Below are positions 20,813 through 29,620 of a DNA stretch of 64,000 nucleotides, piece after piece. The notes below the pieces were generated by a model that was given only the letters and a program-made list of their open reading frames with translations, did no database searches and was not told the origin of the DNA. The position numbers and the translations under genes were made by a program. The first letter of the stretch is position 1. Every line of letters starts with the position of its first letter. Origin of the DNA: Candidatus Nitrotoga fabula (lineage in GTDB: Bacteria; Pseudomonadota; Gammaproteobacteria; Burkholderiales; Gallionellaceae); contig NZ_CAJNBL010000028.1 of NCBI RefSeq assembly GCF_905221025.1, positions 1 to 64,000 on the forward strand, written 5' to 3'.

Positions 20813-21178
20813 ACCGTCAGACGGACGCGGGTTCAATCTCGGATTCGAATTGAACTGCTCCCGGAAAGAAGGTGAGTTTGATGCCACTTTTCGGCGACCA
20901 GTATAACCAGTAAACCTGCTTGCAGGTCTACAATCCGGCTGGTTTTTGGATTCAGTTCGTAATGGTTCGCAACTGCTGCCACAACCATGACAGTTACGAC
21001 TTTTGCTACAATGCTCTGATCAGTGAAAGAATGGTTCGATTGATTACTCCTCTACACCACTAAATAAACAAAGGTTTACAAGGTTGGAATCTTGTAAGCC
21101 TTTTTGATTTATGTAATTCCTGTGTAATTGCGTCAAAGATTTACGCTATTTTTTTCGTAATACTATTGTCCAGTTTGC
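20813..21178. other. Intergenic region after hipA
   Basis: No gene recognised. It holds a terminator at 21070-21105 and, at 21031-21041, an 11-base match (ATGGTTCGATT) to the T-arm of tRNA-Phe followed by a CACCA-containing stretch. That could be a remnant of an integration site, but the match is short. Confidence 0.4.
21070..21105 (+). terminator. Rho-independent terminator
   Basis: Thirteen-base stem AAAGGTTTACAAG with CTTGTAAGCCTTT (one T-G pair), eight-base loop, continuing into T residues. Confidence 0.75.
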
Positions 21179-21622
21179 TTATTGCCAACTTGATAGGTTC
21201 ACCGTTCTGGTGGGGTAGTAGTGTTCGGCCATGCTCAAGGTCTTGTGGCCAGAAATTCTGGTTACTTTGATGAGGTCGACGCCAGCTTGAACCAGGTGGA
21301 TGGTGGCAGTGTGGCGTATGGCTTCATTCGGGTTCAGGCCTGCCGTCTCGACTATCTCCAGAACCGAGGATGCCGATGACCCGGCAGGGGGATTTTGCTG
21401 CAATATCAACCCTGCCCGGAATACCCAGGCAACCGGGATTCTGCTGGCTGGGTAAACACACAGATGCAAGTCAGCCTTGCGTCCGTCTATTCGCGTGATC
21501 AGGAAGCAGAAGGAATCTTGCCTGGATCCATGCCGAACTGAACCAATGCAGGTTTCAGGGACGGAAAGGGAACCCGATCCAGATTTTGCATGCCGTGGAA
21601 TCATGCGGCTTCCATGGAGCAA
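21179..21622 (-). pseudogene. Tyrosine integrase C-terminal remnant
   Basis: The last 60 or so residues of this frame match the catalytic end of phage-type integrases: RHTATIHLVQAGVDLIKV, then RISGHKTLSMAEHYY, giving the Arg of RHT, the GH box and a candidate Tyr nucleophile. The segment before RHT is shortened (the usual HxLRHT has lost its His) and the remaining upstream residues look unrelated. It is a decayed integrase fragment, about 4.4 kb from tRNA-Phe. Confidence 0.7.
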
Positions 21623-21984
21623 AACCTCTGTGACATTCTATATGAAATTTGGCCAAAGGACGCTGGGTTAATGGTTAGGAGCATCCTGATGAATATTTTT
21701 CTCCGGGTCATGGAACTAATTGCATGAATTCGAAAGGATCAGGGGATTTTTTGCCAACACGGCCGGACTGGCACCCAGCAAGATTTTCCAGATTACCCAT
21801 AACCTGAAATTACCCACAAGCTGAAATTGTTCCATGAAATGAACAGGATATTTCTGCGGCACAGCGGGGTAAATTCTAACCAATTGTTTTTTAGTAATTT
21901 GAATTGTGCGCATGAATTAGGCGGGGGTCAAAAATCATTTTGATTCTGGTCACTTAGCTGCGGTTTGACCAGCTCAAGCCCCCA
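21623..21984. other. Intergenic region
   Basis: No gene recognised. It contains a 17-base imperfect tandem repeat at 21792-21825, two copies of ATTACCC-ATAACCTGAA type differing at two positions. Confidence 0.4.
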
Positions 21985-22692
21985 TCAATGAAGATTGGAG
22001 GCCAGCCCGCAGCACTTCTTGAATTTCTTGCCGCTTCCGCACGGGCATGGGTCGTTGCGTCCCACCTTGGGTTGCATGGATTTGGCGGTTTCACGCTCAT
22101 ATACCGCCTGCCGGAACGGGAGCCAATATTCATAAATTGCCACAACCGCCTCGGGGATCTGCTGTGCAAGCTTGTCGCGACGCAACGGGGTTTTTGTCAA
22201 CTCATCCTGGTCCGGCCCAAAATCGTCCTCTCCCAAAAGACCAATCGGGCGATACCAGGCCTGCCCTTCCGGGGTGTCCAGCATCGGTTTCCAGTCATTC
22301 CAGCATAGCTTCATGCCTTCGACGAAGCCATATGCCCAGCCTTCTGCATCATCGTACTCCTTGCCACGATAGGTACGGGTACACCAGATCGGGGAGATTT
22401 CGCGAGGGTCGGCTTGCAGGCCGCTGATGATGCCATTGAACTGGCGCAGGATCAGCCCCAGGGTATGGTTCAACTGATCCATGGATTTCATGCGAGGCAT
22501 GAAGCTATCCAGACCCCAGACCTTGGGTAACCACTGCCTGGGCTGAAGAGTTACCGGGCCAATGGCGATGGCATGCAGGTAACCATCCAGCATGTCGAGC
22601 AGCATGGCTTCGTCGGATTCGACTTCATGCAACAGGAACCATTCGAGTTCATCAATTTCGTCCTCACTCAGAGGTGTAAATGGATGGTTCAT
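21985..22692 (-). CDS. YecA/UPF0149 family protein with SEC-C zinc motif
   Basis: A 235-residue protein. The N-terminal 180 residues follow the YecA/UPF0149 pattern ([24 protein letters not shown] WLPKVWG). The C-terminus carries [19 protein letters not shown], the SEC-C metal-binding motif also found at the end of SecA. The role of such proteins is not settled; protein quality control or SecA-related contacts have been proposed. Here it stands alone between decayed mobile sequences but is itself intact. Confidence 0.85.
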   Translation of the reverse strand: MNHPFTPLSEDEIDELEWFLLHEVESDEAMLLDMLDGYLHAIAIGPVTLQPRQWLPKVWGLDSFMPRMKSMDQLNHTLGLILRQFNGIISGLQADPREISPIWCTRTYRGKEYDDAEGWAYGFVEGMKLCWNDWKPMLDTPEGQAWYRPIGLLGEDDFGPDQDELTKTPLRRDKLAQQIPEAVVAIYEYWLPFRQAVYERETAKSMQPKVGRNDPCPCGSGKKFKKCCGLASNLH

Positions 22693-22862
22693 GAGGATGG
22701 ACTCACTTCAGACGGACGGTAATGACGTGCTGGAAACGTTCCAGCGGGTAGTGTTGAGCATGGTTGGCATAGCCTATCATAATGCATCAAAAAGGCTTTT
22801 GTCATATTGTTGCTCATGCAATGGTTTTTGTTCGCGCTGGTTGTTGGGGGAGCTCTCTGTTA

Positions 22863-22876
22863 AACTATTAATAGTT
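22863..22876. promoter_or_regulatory. AT-rich perfect palindrome
   Basis: AACTATTAATAGTT, a 14-base perfect palindrome in an AT-rich stretch upstream of the yecA-like gene and before the hsdM remnant. It may be a regulatory site; nothing further supports it. Confidence 0.25.
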
Positions 22877-23009
22877 AAAACTAATTTTAAATCAAAGGAT
22901 AAGCGTTATTGACGTTATTGTCATGAATGCCAAACAAGGGCCGCTGCCGGGCATGTTGCCCAACATCTGGGGGAGTGAAGAATGCTGCCCACTGATGGTG
23001 GGAGCGTGA

Positions 23010-23363
23010 GGGGATGGCCGTGTACACACGAAGGGCATCTGGTTTTATGACCTGCGTACCAACAGGCATTTCACGCTGAAGACCCGGACACTGAAGCTGG
23101 ACGACCTGCAGGACTTCATTAGCTGCTACAACCCGGAAAATCGCTACGAGCGCGTTGCCACCGACCGCTTCAGGTTCTTCAGCTACGAGGAGCTGATGGC
23201 GCGGGACAAGGCCAGCCTCGACATTTTCTGGCTGAAGGACGAAAGCCTGGATAACCTCGACGATCTGCCGCCGCCCGAGGTGTTGCAACAGGAAATCATT
23301 GAGCATCTCGAAGCGGCATTGGCCTCATTTCGGGATGTGGCGGCTGGACTGCGGAGCAACTGA
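23010..23363 (+). pseudogene. HsdM (type I methyltransferase) C-terminal remnant
   Basis: In frame from 23010 to TGA 23361-23363 the translation reads FYDLRTNRHFTLKTRTLKL, CYNPENRYER, SYEELMARDKASLDIFWLKD and LPPPEVLQQEIIEHLEAAL. These are the C-terminal motifs of HsdM-type N6-adenine methyltransferases. A stop (TGA 23007-23009) closes the frame just upstream, and neither the catalytic NPPF domain nor a start is present. It is a remnant of a type I restriction-modification locus; no hsdS or hsdR follows. Confidence 0.75.
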
Positions 23364-24101
23364 TTTTTTCGGCGAGGGAACGGACGGAATTTTTCGGGAG
23401 CTCGTTGTTTACGCCATTTCAACTGCCCGGAAGTTCCGGAGAGCTTGCACCAACCCATAGCAACCCGCGCCAGCGCCCATAAGCCCGGCAGGCCAGTCGG
23501 TACATAGCCAACCATCCACCATTAACAGCCTGAATTTTACCCTGGATCAGTCGGGATTTTTTGCCTGAGAAGCCCGTATTGGCCGGGTTTCTGGCTTTTC
23601 TGTAAAGCACGCCGCCGCTCAACAGCTTCGCGTCAAGGCAACACATCATCAGGGTCGCACGCTACCTACAGCTTCTAACATTAAGGATGCCGTGAAACCG
23701 GCTCAGCAACGTGGACAGTGTATTCCTGTCAGAGAGCTGCCTTTGGTTTTTATGCCCTCCGCAATGATGGTCATGCTTTTCCCCAATGCGGTTTTGTGCG
23801 TCCTGCGTTACGCCGCAAGGAATGCGTTCACGGAAGCGCTATAGTCATCGGGGAGCGAATTTCTCCGCCTCTTCGGTTGTGTCAACAGATCGTGTGCAAG
23901 CGGGTGACGCATTGGATCATCCTGAAATTACTATCGGATATTTCGATAGTAATGTCCAATTTAAATCGTTTGTGTTTTATAACGGTAACAATTTATATTC
24001 GCATCCATAAATTAATAGTCTTGGGAAAAACAAGTGGATAGTTTGCGTTGATTGTGTTTTGTTTTGGTGCTCAGTGATATTCATTTACCCGGGGAGAAAA
24101 A
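23364..24101. other. Gene-poor region upstream of the porin
   Basis: 738 bases with no gene I can support. Short frames on both strands show no family signature. A 10-base inverted repeat at 23927-23953 is described separately. The last 100 bases are AT-rich and should contain the porin promoter. Confidence 0.4.
23927..23953. promoter_or_regulatory. Inverted repeat upstream of the porin
   Basis: ATTACTATCG (23927-23936) and CGATAGTAAT (23944-23953) form a perfect 10-base dyad around a seven-base spacer, about 150 bases before the porin ATG. There is no T-run, so an operator is more likely than a terminator. The regulator is unknown. Confidence 0.4.
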
Positions 24102-25715
24102 ATGGATGAGGGAATAGCTGCAAAAAATAGATATATGCGATTCGCCAAGCTTGCACTGGCTGTTCCCGTGGTTTTATACGCCGGTGTGCCTGGCAAAATT
24201 TTTGCCCTGAATCTGTATATGGATAATAAAACCGCCCAGATTTATGCAAAACCCGGCCCCGGCCGGCAGTTCATCGGGGCTTTCGAGAAGATTGAGGAGG
24301 CTCCTGATCAGGCAATGGCTGCATCGAAACATCAGCCCCATCCGGTAGCAGGGGGCAGGTCTGATTCACCGGCATTGCAAGCGGCTGAGGCGGCGCAGAA
24401 AGCGCGTCCGGTAGAGGCGGGAAAATCGGTTCAGACTAGGCTGGGAGAGCAGGGGCTGGAAATAGAATCCAGCAATGGCGATTTTAAAATGAACATTGGC
24501 GGTGATGTGCAGCTGGATGCGCAGCTGAATGACAATGGTGAGGGCATTCCGCAAAGCGCGCAACTGAATGACGGCATGGGCGCACGCCGGACGCGGGTTC
24601 ACACGCAGGGGAAGCTGAGCAGGGATTTCAATTACCGGTTCGAATATGATTTTGTGCGTGGCAGCGGCACCGGCGCAGCAGGAATCACGGACGCATGGGT
24701 CGAATATTCCGGCTGGCAGCCCGCCAGCATTACGTTTGGGCAGTTCCGGGAACCGTTCAGCCTGGAATCCCTGACCAATTATAAATACCTGACTTTTATC
24801 GAGCGCTCTGCTCCCAATAATGCCTTTGTGGAGTTTGCCAATCCGTTTTTAATGGGGATCAGTGCGCAAACTTCCGGAGAGAATTATACCGTTCGCGGCG
24901 CCTTTCAGGCAGAACCCATTGGCAACGGAAATTTTGCCAACAATACATCTTTGACCAGCAACGGCAATGCCAACCGTAATGGCCAGAGTGGAAATTCAAG
25001 CTATGGTTTTACCGGGCGTGCCACCTTTCTGCCGCTTTACGAGGGCAATACCGGATTGCTGCACATAGGGGCATCGGGTTCTTACCGCAATGTGAACAAT
25101 ACCAGCAATGGAGTTGCGGCCATGTCATTTGCCAACTGGGCAGGGAATGTGGACCGCACCAACTGGGCAAATACAGGTGGCCTCACCGATCCGGCCAGCA
25201 TGGCGGGCAATCGCAGGGTTCTGGAGAGTTTCTCCCGTCTGGGGGTCGAAGTGGCGGGGGTATACGGGCCATTTTCGCTACAGGCTGAATACATGCGTAC
25301 CGGGCTCGGCGGGCAGAATTATGATTCCAGGGATCATCTGGACGGCTACTATGCCTATGCCAGCTATTTCCTGACAGGCGAATCGCGTAGTTATGACAAG
25401 AAAAGAGGGGCATTTGGCCGCCTGAACCCAGGCCGGAATTTTGATCTGAAAAATGGCGGTCCGGGAGCCTGGGAATTGGCCATACGCTTTGATTCCCTGG
25501 ACATGAATACTGCGCACGTATCCGGTGGTTTCATGCAGACCGGGACGCTGGCGTTGAACTGGTATCTCAATCCCTATTTCCGGCTGATGGCGGATTATGC
25601 CCATGTGTTTACCAACCAGCATAGCGATAACGGTTTTACCAAAGTAATGCCAGCCCTGGCCACTGCAGGCCAGCATCCCGGCATCTTCACGGCGCGCGCG
25701 CAGGTGGAATGGTGA
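24102..25715 (+). CDS. Phosphate-selective porin O/P family outer-membrane protein
   Basis: A 537-residue outer-membrane porin of the OprO/OprP type. The N-terminus has a signal sequence (LALAVPVVLYAGVPGKIFA, about 17-36), a short NLYMDNKTAQIYAKPGPGR segment, an Ala/Pro-rich linker (about 65-110), and then the barrel from FKMNIGGDVQLDAQL. YRFEYDFVRGSGT, FGQFREPFSLE and the terminal strand ending in TARAQVEW support the family. Substrate could be phosphate, polyphosphate or another anion. GGGGAG precedes ATG 24102; an inner ATG at 24135 would also keep the signal peptide. Confidence 0.85.
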   Translation: MDEGIAAKNRYMRFAKLALAVPVVLYAGVPGKIFALNLYMDNKTAQIYAKPGPGRQFIGAFEKIEEAPDQAMAASKHQPHPVAGGRSDSPALQAAEAAQKARPVEAGKSVQTRLGEQGLEIESSNGDFKMNIGGDVQLDAQLNDNGEGIPQSAQLNDGMGARRTRVHTQGKLSRDFNYRFEYDFVRGSGTGAAGITDAWVEYSGWQPASITFGQFREPFSLESLTNYKYLTFIERSAPNNAFVEFANPFLMGISAQTSGENYTVRGAFQAEPIGNGNFANNTSLTSNGNANRNGQSGNSSYGFTGRATFLPLYEGNTGLLHIGASGSYRNVNNTSNGVAAMSFANWAGNVDRTNWANTGGLTDPASMAGNRRVLESFSRLGVEVAGVYGPFSLQAEYMRTGLGGQNYDSRDHLDGYYAYASYFLTGESRSYDKKRGAFGRLNPGRNFDLKNGGPGAWELAIRFDSLDMNTAHVSGGFMQTGTLALNWYLNPYFRLMADYAHVFTNQHSDNGFTKVMPALATAGQHPGIFTARAQVEW

Positions 25716-26668
25716 TGCGGCAAAATGTAACCCTATGCATGGTATGCAGGCCAGGTTTGCTGCATTCAGCAGGGAAATTATTCCACCGTACTCACCTGTT
25801 ATCAGTGGTTAGTGTGTGTTACACAGAGAGGGGCGGTTGCGGGTTGCCGCCCCTGCACCGATAAACAAAATCTGCCAGGCACTCGGCTCAACCCCACTCA
25901 GTTCAATCAGACATTCTTTGACTTGGGTTTATTCCGGGTCAGTGATCAATCATTGCCAAGCCCAAAACCGGAAGCGAGCCATGTGGTCTTTGCATGGATT
26001 GAGGTCTGGTATCGCTCACACTCGCGGTATCGGGGTATCGGACAGCAGTCATCTAACAAAAAAACGGGAAAATCTTTGCACCGATGTTCCTGCTTCCGCC
26101 AACAATCGCCTGGTCTGCTTTCTCTTCTAGTCCTCATTGAATTCAGATGGATAGCACAGGGGGCTGTATTCTGATCATTCAGCCGGAATTGATGAGTATT
26201 GCGTTTGATTTTCCAATCAACCATGCAACCAATTCTGCATGCTCCTGCAAAAAATGAATTACAGAAAATCCAGTGGGGATGTTTCCACCATGGAAAATTA
26301 TTTAAACAATATTCAACATGCTGATTATTAAGTAATTATCAGTAAATTTTTTGCCAGTATAGATCTTGGCATGGTTCTTGCTTTACTTAGCGATATGACT
26401 TTAAAGCAGGGCAAGCCATGTTGCACACAATATTCGTTCCATTGGTATTTGAACCGATCGCTTTGCCGCACCACCCGGGCATATTGAAAAAAATCAGTGA
26501 TCCGCCCCCGGCTATGGTCGTGGCAGGTTTTTTCATGAATCTTCCTTTTCTTTTCAGGGTGCAGCAGGCTGAACGTTCAAAAAGCAGGGATAGCTTGCCA
26601 TCGTATGCTTGCTTCGCTGCTCTTGCCTTGCCGTTCTTGCAACCTTTCATTTCCCGGTGAATTTCCAG
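25716..26668. other. Long intergenic region upstream of eptA
   Basis: About 950 bases without a supportable gene. Short open frames on both strands have no recognisable signature. The stretch 26270-26400 is AT-rich and holds an imperfect 22-base palindrome at 26321-26342, and is the likely promoter zone of the eptA operon. Confidence 0.4.
26321..26342. promoter_or_regulatory. Imperfect palindrome upstream of eptA
   Basis: CTGATTATTAA (26321-26331) faces GTAATTATCAG (26332-26342); the outer five bases of each arm, CTGAT and ATCAG, match perfectly and the inner part mostly. It is a candidate regulator site; it does not match the PhoP box. Confidence 0.3.
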
Positions 26669-28321
26669 ATGAATCCAGTCATTTCCAGCGTGATGTCTAT
26701 TCGACAATGGGTATCTAAATCAGCAAATCTTCCCAAAATCAAGGTAAGGCCGGAATTGCTGGCCGTGGTCCTGAGTTTGTATTTTACATTTTTTTGCAAC
26801 GATGAGTTATGGAGCCGCCTGCTAAAAAGCCAGGCAGGCAACATGGGGCTGTTTTTCTGGACGGTTTGCGGGATTGTGGTATTCCTTCAGATCGCAACCA
26901 TCACATTGCTGATGTGGGGGAAATCATCCCGATATGTCGCTGTGTTTCTGGTCGGTTGCACCGTGTTCGCCAGCTATTTTTCCCGGCATTATGGGGTTCA
27001 GTTTGATGCAAGCATGATGCAAAATGTTTTTGCAACCAACGTACCGGAGGCCAATGAGCTGCTGACCGTATCTGCAGGCTGGCATGCTTTAAAACTGGGT
27101 CTGTTGCCGATCATTGGGCTTCTATTCTTTGAAATCCAGGAAACCAGCTTACGGAAGGAATTCTATTTTAAAGCGGGCATTGCATTAATTTGTCTGGCGC
27201 TAGCGGTGATGTTGATATTCAGCCAGTTCAAGAATTTCTCATCCACCATGAGAAATCACAAGGATATACGCTATCAGATTCTTCCGATCAGTGTTCTGGT
27301 ATCGTCAGTTACCGCGCTGGCCGGGAATACGAAAAACCAAATCATGGAAAGAAAGGAAATCGATCCTGGGGCCAGCAGAAAACCTGCGTCAGGCCGCAAA
27401 CCTAAAACCGTTGTCGTGGTGGTTGGCGAAACCGTGAGGGCTGCGAACTGGGGTTTATCCGGCTACGCCCGGCAAACCACACCGGAATTATCCGGGTTGC
27501 CGGTGATCAATTTTCCCTATGTAACCACCTGCGGGACCAATACAGAAACATCGGTGCCCTGCATGTTCTCGCCATACGGCAGGAATCAATATGATGAAGA
27601 TAAAATCCGGTCTACAGAGTCCGTTCTTCATTTGCTGCACAGGCTGAATGTGGATGTAACCTGGATTGACAACCAGTCAGGGTGCAAGGGTGTGTGCGCG
27701 GATTTGAAAACAATTGAAGCCAAGGCACTGGGCGATCAGTCGTTTTGCAAGGATACTGCGAATTGCCTGGATGAAGTGCTCGTTCAGGGGCTTATGAAAA
27801 CCTTTGGCAAGGGTGAGAAAGATCAGCTTATAGTCCTGCACCAGTTGGGTAGCCACGGACCGGCATATTATGAAAGATATCCAAAAGAGTTTGAGAAATT
27901 CAAACCTGCCTGCCGGTCCTCAGATCTGGGGAACTGCAAGAACAGTGAAATTGTGAATGCCTATGACAATTCGATCGGATATACCGACCATGTATTGTCC
28001 AGAATGATCCATGAACTGGAGGGAGTGAAGGACAGGGATACGTTTTTTATCTATCTTTCGGATCACGGGGAATCGTTAGGTGAAAACAATCTTTACCTGC
28101 ATGGCATCCCTTATGTAATTGCTCCATTGTTTCAGACCAGGGCCCCGATGTTTTTCTGGCATTCAGATCATTTCCCTGTAAATCATGCCTGTTTGTCCAA
28201 TAAGGCAAAAAAACCCGCCCATCACGACAATCTGTATCATTCCCTGCTTGGGCTGTTTGATGTCACTTCCCGGACCTATGTAAGATCATACGATTTGCTG
28301 GCGGAATGCCATGCGGGATAG
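26669..28321 (+). CDS. eptA: Lipid A phosphoethanolamine transferase (EptA family)
   Basis: Inner-membrane enzyme with a periplasmic sulfatase-like domain that moves phosphoethanolamine from phosphatidylethanolamine to lipid A, lowering its negative charge. Several hydrophobic segments lie in the first 200 residues (start from ATG 26669, 550 residues). The catalytic part shows VVVVVGETVRAANWGLSGY, the nucleophile Thr in TCGTNTETSVPCMFS, metal ligands in SDHGESLGENNLYLHG, and FFWHSDHF near the end. Start may instead be ATG 26693. It is the first gene of an overlapping eptA-pap2-dgkA operon. Confidence 0.92.
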   Translation: MNPVISSVMSIRQWVSKSANLPKIKVRPELLAVVLSLYFTFFCNDELWSRLLKSQAGNMGLFFWTVCGIVVFLQIATITLLMWGKSSRYVAVFLVGCTVFASYFSRHYGVQFDASMMQNVFATNVPEANELLTVSAGWHALKLGLLPIIGLLFFEIQETSLRKEFYFKAGIALICLALAVMLIFSQFKNFSSTMRNHKDIRYQILPISVLVSSVTALAGNTKNQIMERKEIDPGASRKPASGRKPKTVVVVVGETVRAANWGLSGYARQTTPELSGLPVINFPYVTTCGTNTETSVPCMFSPYGRNQYDEDKIRSTESVLHLLHRLNVDVTWIDNQSGCKGVCADLKTIEAKALGDQSFCKDTANCLDEVLVQGLMKTFGKGEKDQLIVLHQLGSHGPAYYERYPKEFEKFKPACRSSDLGNCKNSEIVNAYDNSIGYTDHVLSRMIHELEGVKDRDTFFIYLSDHGESLGENNLYLHGIPYVIAPLFQTRAPMFFWHSDHFPVNHACLSNKAKKPAHHDNLYHSLLGLFDVTSRTYVRSYDLLAECHAG

Positions 28322-29024
28322 GGAGATCAATCTTTCCATTCAGGCAGGGTGCGTATTTTTTGCTGCAGTGCTGACAATATGCGTATTTGAATGGACCACG
28401 CTGGACATTCAGATTGCCCGGCTGGCTTTTGACGAAGCGGAAAAAATCTTCCCTTACCGGGAGGAGATTTTTTTCACGAAATATCTGCATCACGGCTTAA
28501 AAAACCTGATGTATGCGGCAGGATTGACTGGGATTGGTTGGGCGGTATATTGCTACCGGAAAACACAAAGCCAGCCCTTGCGGCAATCTTGCCTGGTGGC
28601 GATCATGGGCATCATTCTGATTCCGTTAACCATTACAGTCATCAAACACGTTACAAGCAGGCACTGTCCCTGGTCATTGGATATTTTTGGCGGCAGCATA
28701 CCGTATACATCTCTGCTGGCTTTTGTGAGCGAAGACTACCCCGGCGGACAATGCTTCCCGGCGGGTCATGCCTCAGGCGGTTTTATGTGGATATCGTGGG
28801 CGATGGCATTCTGGCATACGCGGCCGATGCTGGCTAAAACAGCGTTAGCAATGGCAGTGGTACTGGGCGGTTTGATGGGGGTCGGGCGCATGGTCCAGGG
28901 AGCCCATTTCTTATCGCATACAATCTGGACTGTTATACTGGCATGGTTTCTTTCAATTAGCCTGGTATACATGGTTAGAATTCGCATCGCTGGAAAGCGG
29001 CCTTGTTTAAAGAGTGGGACATGA
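28311..29024 (+). CDS. PAP2-family lipid phosphatase
   Basis: A 237-residue membrane protein with about six hydrophobic segments and the three PAP2 motifs: KHVTSRHCPW (motif 1), FPAGHASGG (motif 2, PSGH-like) and GRMVQGAHFLSHTIW (motif 3, with Trp in place of the usual Asp, seen in several LpxE/LpxT-like members). It could act on lipid A phosphates, undecaprenyl pyrophosphate or phosphatidate. It starts 11 bases inside eptA and ends in an ATGA overlap with dgkA, so the three are translated together. Confidence 0.88.
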   Translation: MRDREINLSIQAGCVFFAAVLTICVFEWTTLDIQIARLAFDEAEKIFPYREEIFFTKYLHHGLKNLMYAAGLTGIGWAVYCYRKTQSQPLRQSCLVAIMGIILIPLTITVIKHVTSRHCPWSLDIFGGSIPYTSLLAFVSEDYPGGQCFPAGHASGGFMWISWAMAFWHTRPMLAKTALAMAVVLGGLMGVGRMVQGAHFLSHTIWTVILAWFLSISLVYMVRIRIAGKRPCLKSGT

Positions 29025-29407
29025 TCCGTTTCCTGAAACGAAGGATTGTGAATACTTTTCTTTATTCGGTTGACGGCATTAAAGCTGCATGGAAGATGGA
29101 AGAAGCGTTTCGTATCGAGAGTATCCTGGCCCTTCCATTACTGATCTTCGCGATGTTTCTGCCCGTGATGAATATTGAAAAAGCGCTGCTGATGGGCAGC
29201 GTGCTGCTGGTTTTGATTACCGAGCTGTTAAATGCCGGTCTCGAAAAAACCATAGACCGGATATCCACACATAAGCATCCGCTTTCAAAAATGGTGAAGG
29301 ATATGGGAAGCGCGGCGGTATTGTTCGCATTGCTGAATGGAATGGTAGTCTGGTCTTTGATTGTAGTGATTCCATTTTTTAAAGAATGGATCGTGCGAAT
29401 GCAATAG
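29021..29407 (+). CDS. dgkA: Diacylglycerol kinase (prokaryotic)
   Basis: Small trimeric membrane kinase, 128 residues with three transmembrane helices. Family motifs: KAAWKMEEAFRIES, ITELLNAGLEKTIDRIS and KDMGSAAVL. DgkA phosphorylates the diacylglycerol left when EptA takes phosphoethanolamine from phosphatidylethanolamine, returning it to phospholipid synthesis; its overlap with the pap2-eptA genes fits that role. ATG 29021 overlaps the pap2 stop (ATGA); an earlier TTG at 29003 is less likely. Confidence 0.93.
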   Translation: MIRFLKRRIVNTFLYSVDGIKAAWKMEEAFRIESILALPLLIFAMFLPVMNIEKALLMGSVLLVLITELLNAGLEKTIDRISTHKHPLSKMVKDMGSAAVLFALLNGMVVWSLIVVIPFFKEWIVRMQ

Positions 29408-29620
29408 ATGGTTGCAGTACCCTCGTACGTTTTTCCGTCAGGGGGACAGAAACACCAGTATCTTAGCGGCAAAGGGCGGTTTCGTGAAATCGCCGGGGGA
29501 GGCAGGTTTCCCGGTAACCAGTAATAGCAGGCAGGCCGGTCATTGGGAAAATGGAATGGCCGCATTCATTGCTTGAAAGGTTGTGCAATCGCTGACTTTC
29601 TGTCATCTTGAAGTCATCTC
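29408..29620. other. Region between dgkA and the Mg2+ ATPase
   Basis: About 210 bases. A nine-base inverted repeat GGCGGTTTC / GAAATCGCC (29475-29494) could form a hairpin in a transcript leader. MgtA genes in enterics have long leaders, but no specific riboswitch can be named here. Confidence 0.3.

Noticed and set aside
23419..23649. 76-codon minus-strand frame after the hsdM remnant
   Set aside because: No start context or family; low complexity and probably chance in decayed DNA.
26418..26660. 80-codon frame upstream of eptA as a possible leader
   Set aside because: Composition and lack of signature suggest chance; no attenuator structure was seen.
25716..26668. PhoP box for eptA
   Set aside because: No direct repeat of GGTTTA type with the right spacing was found.
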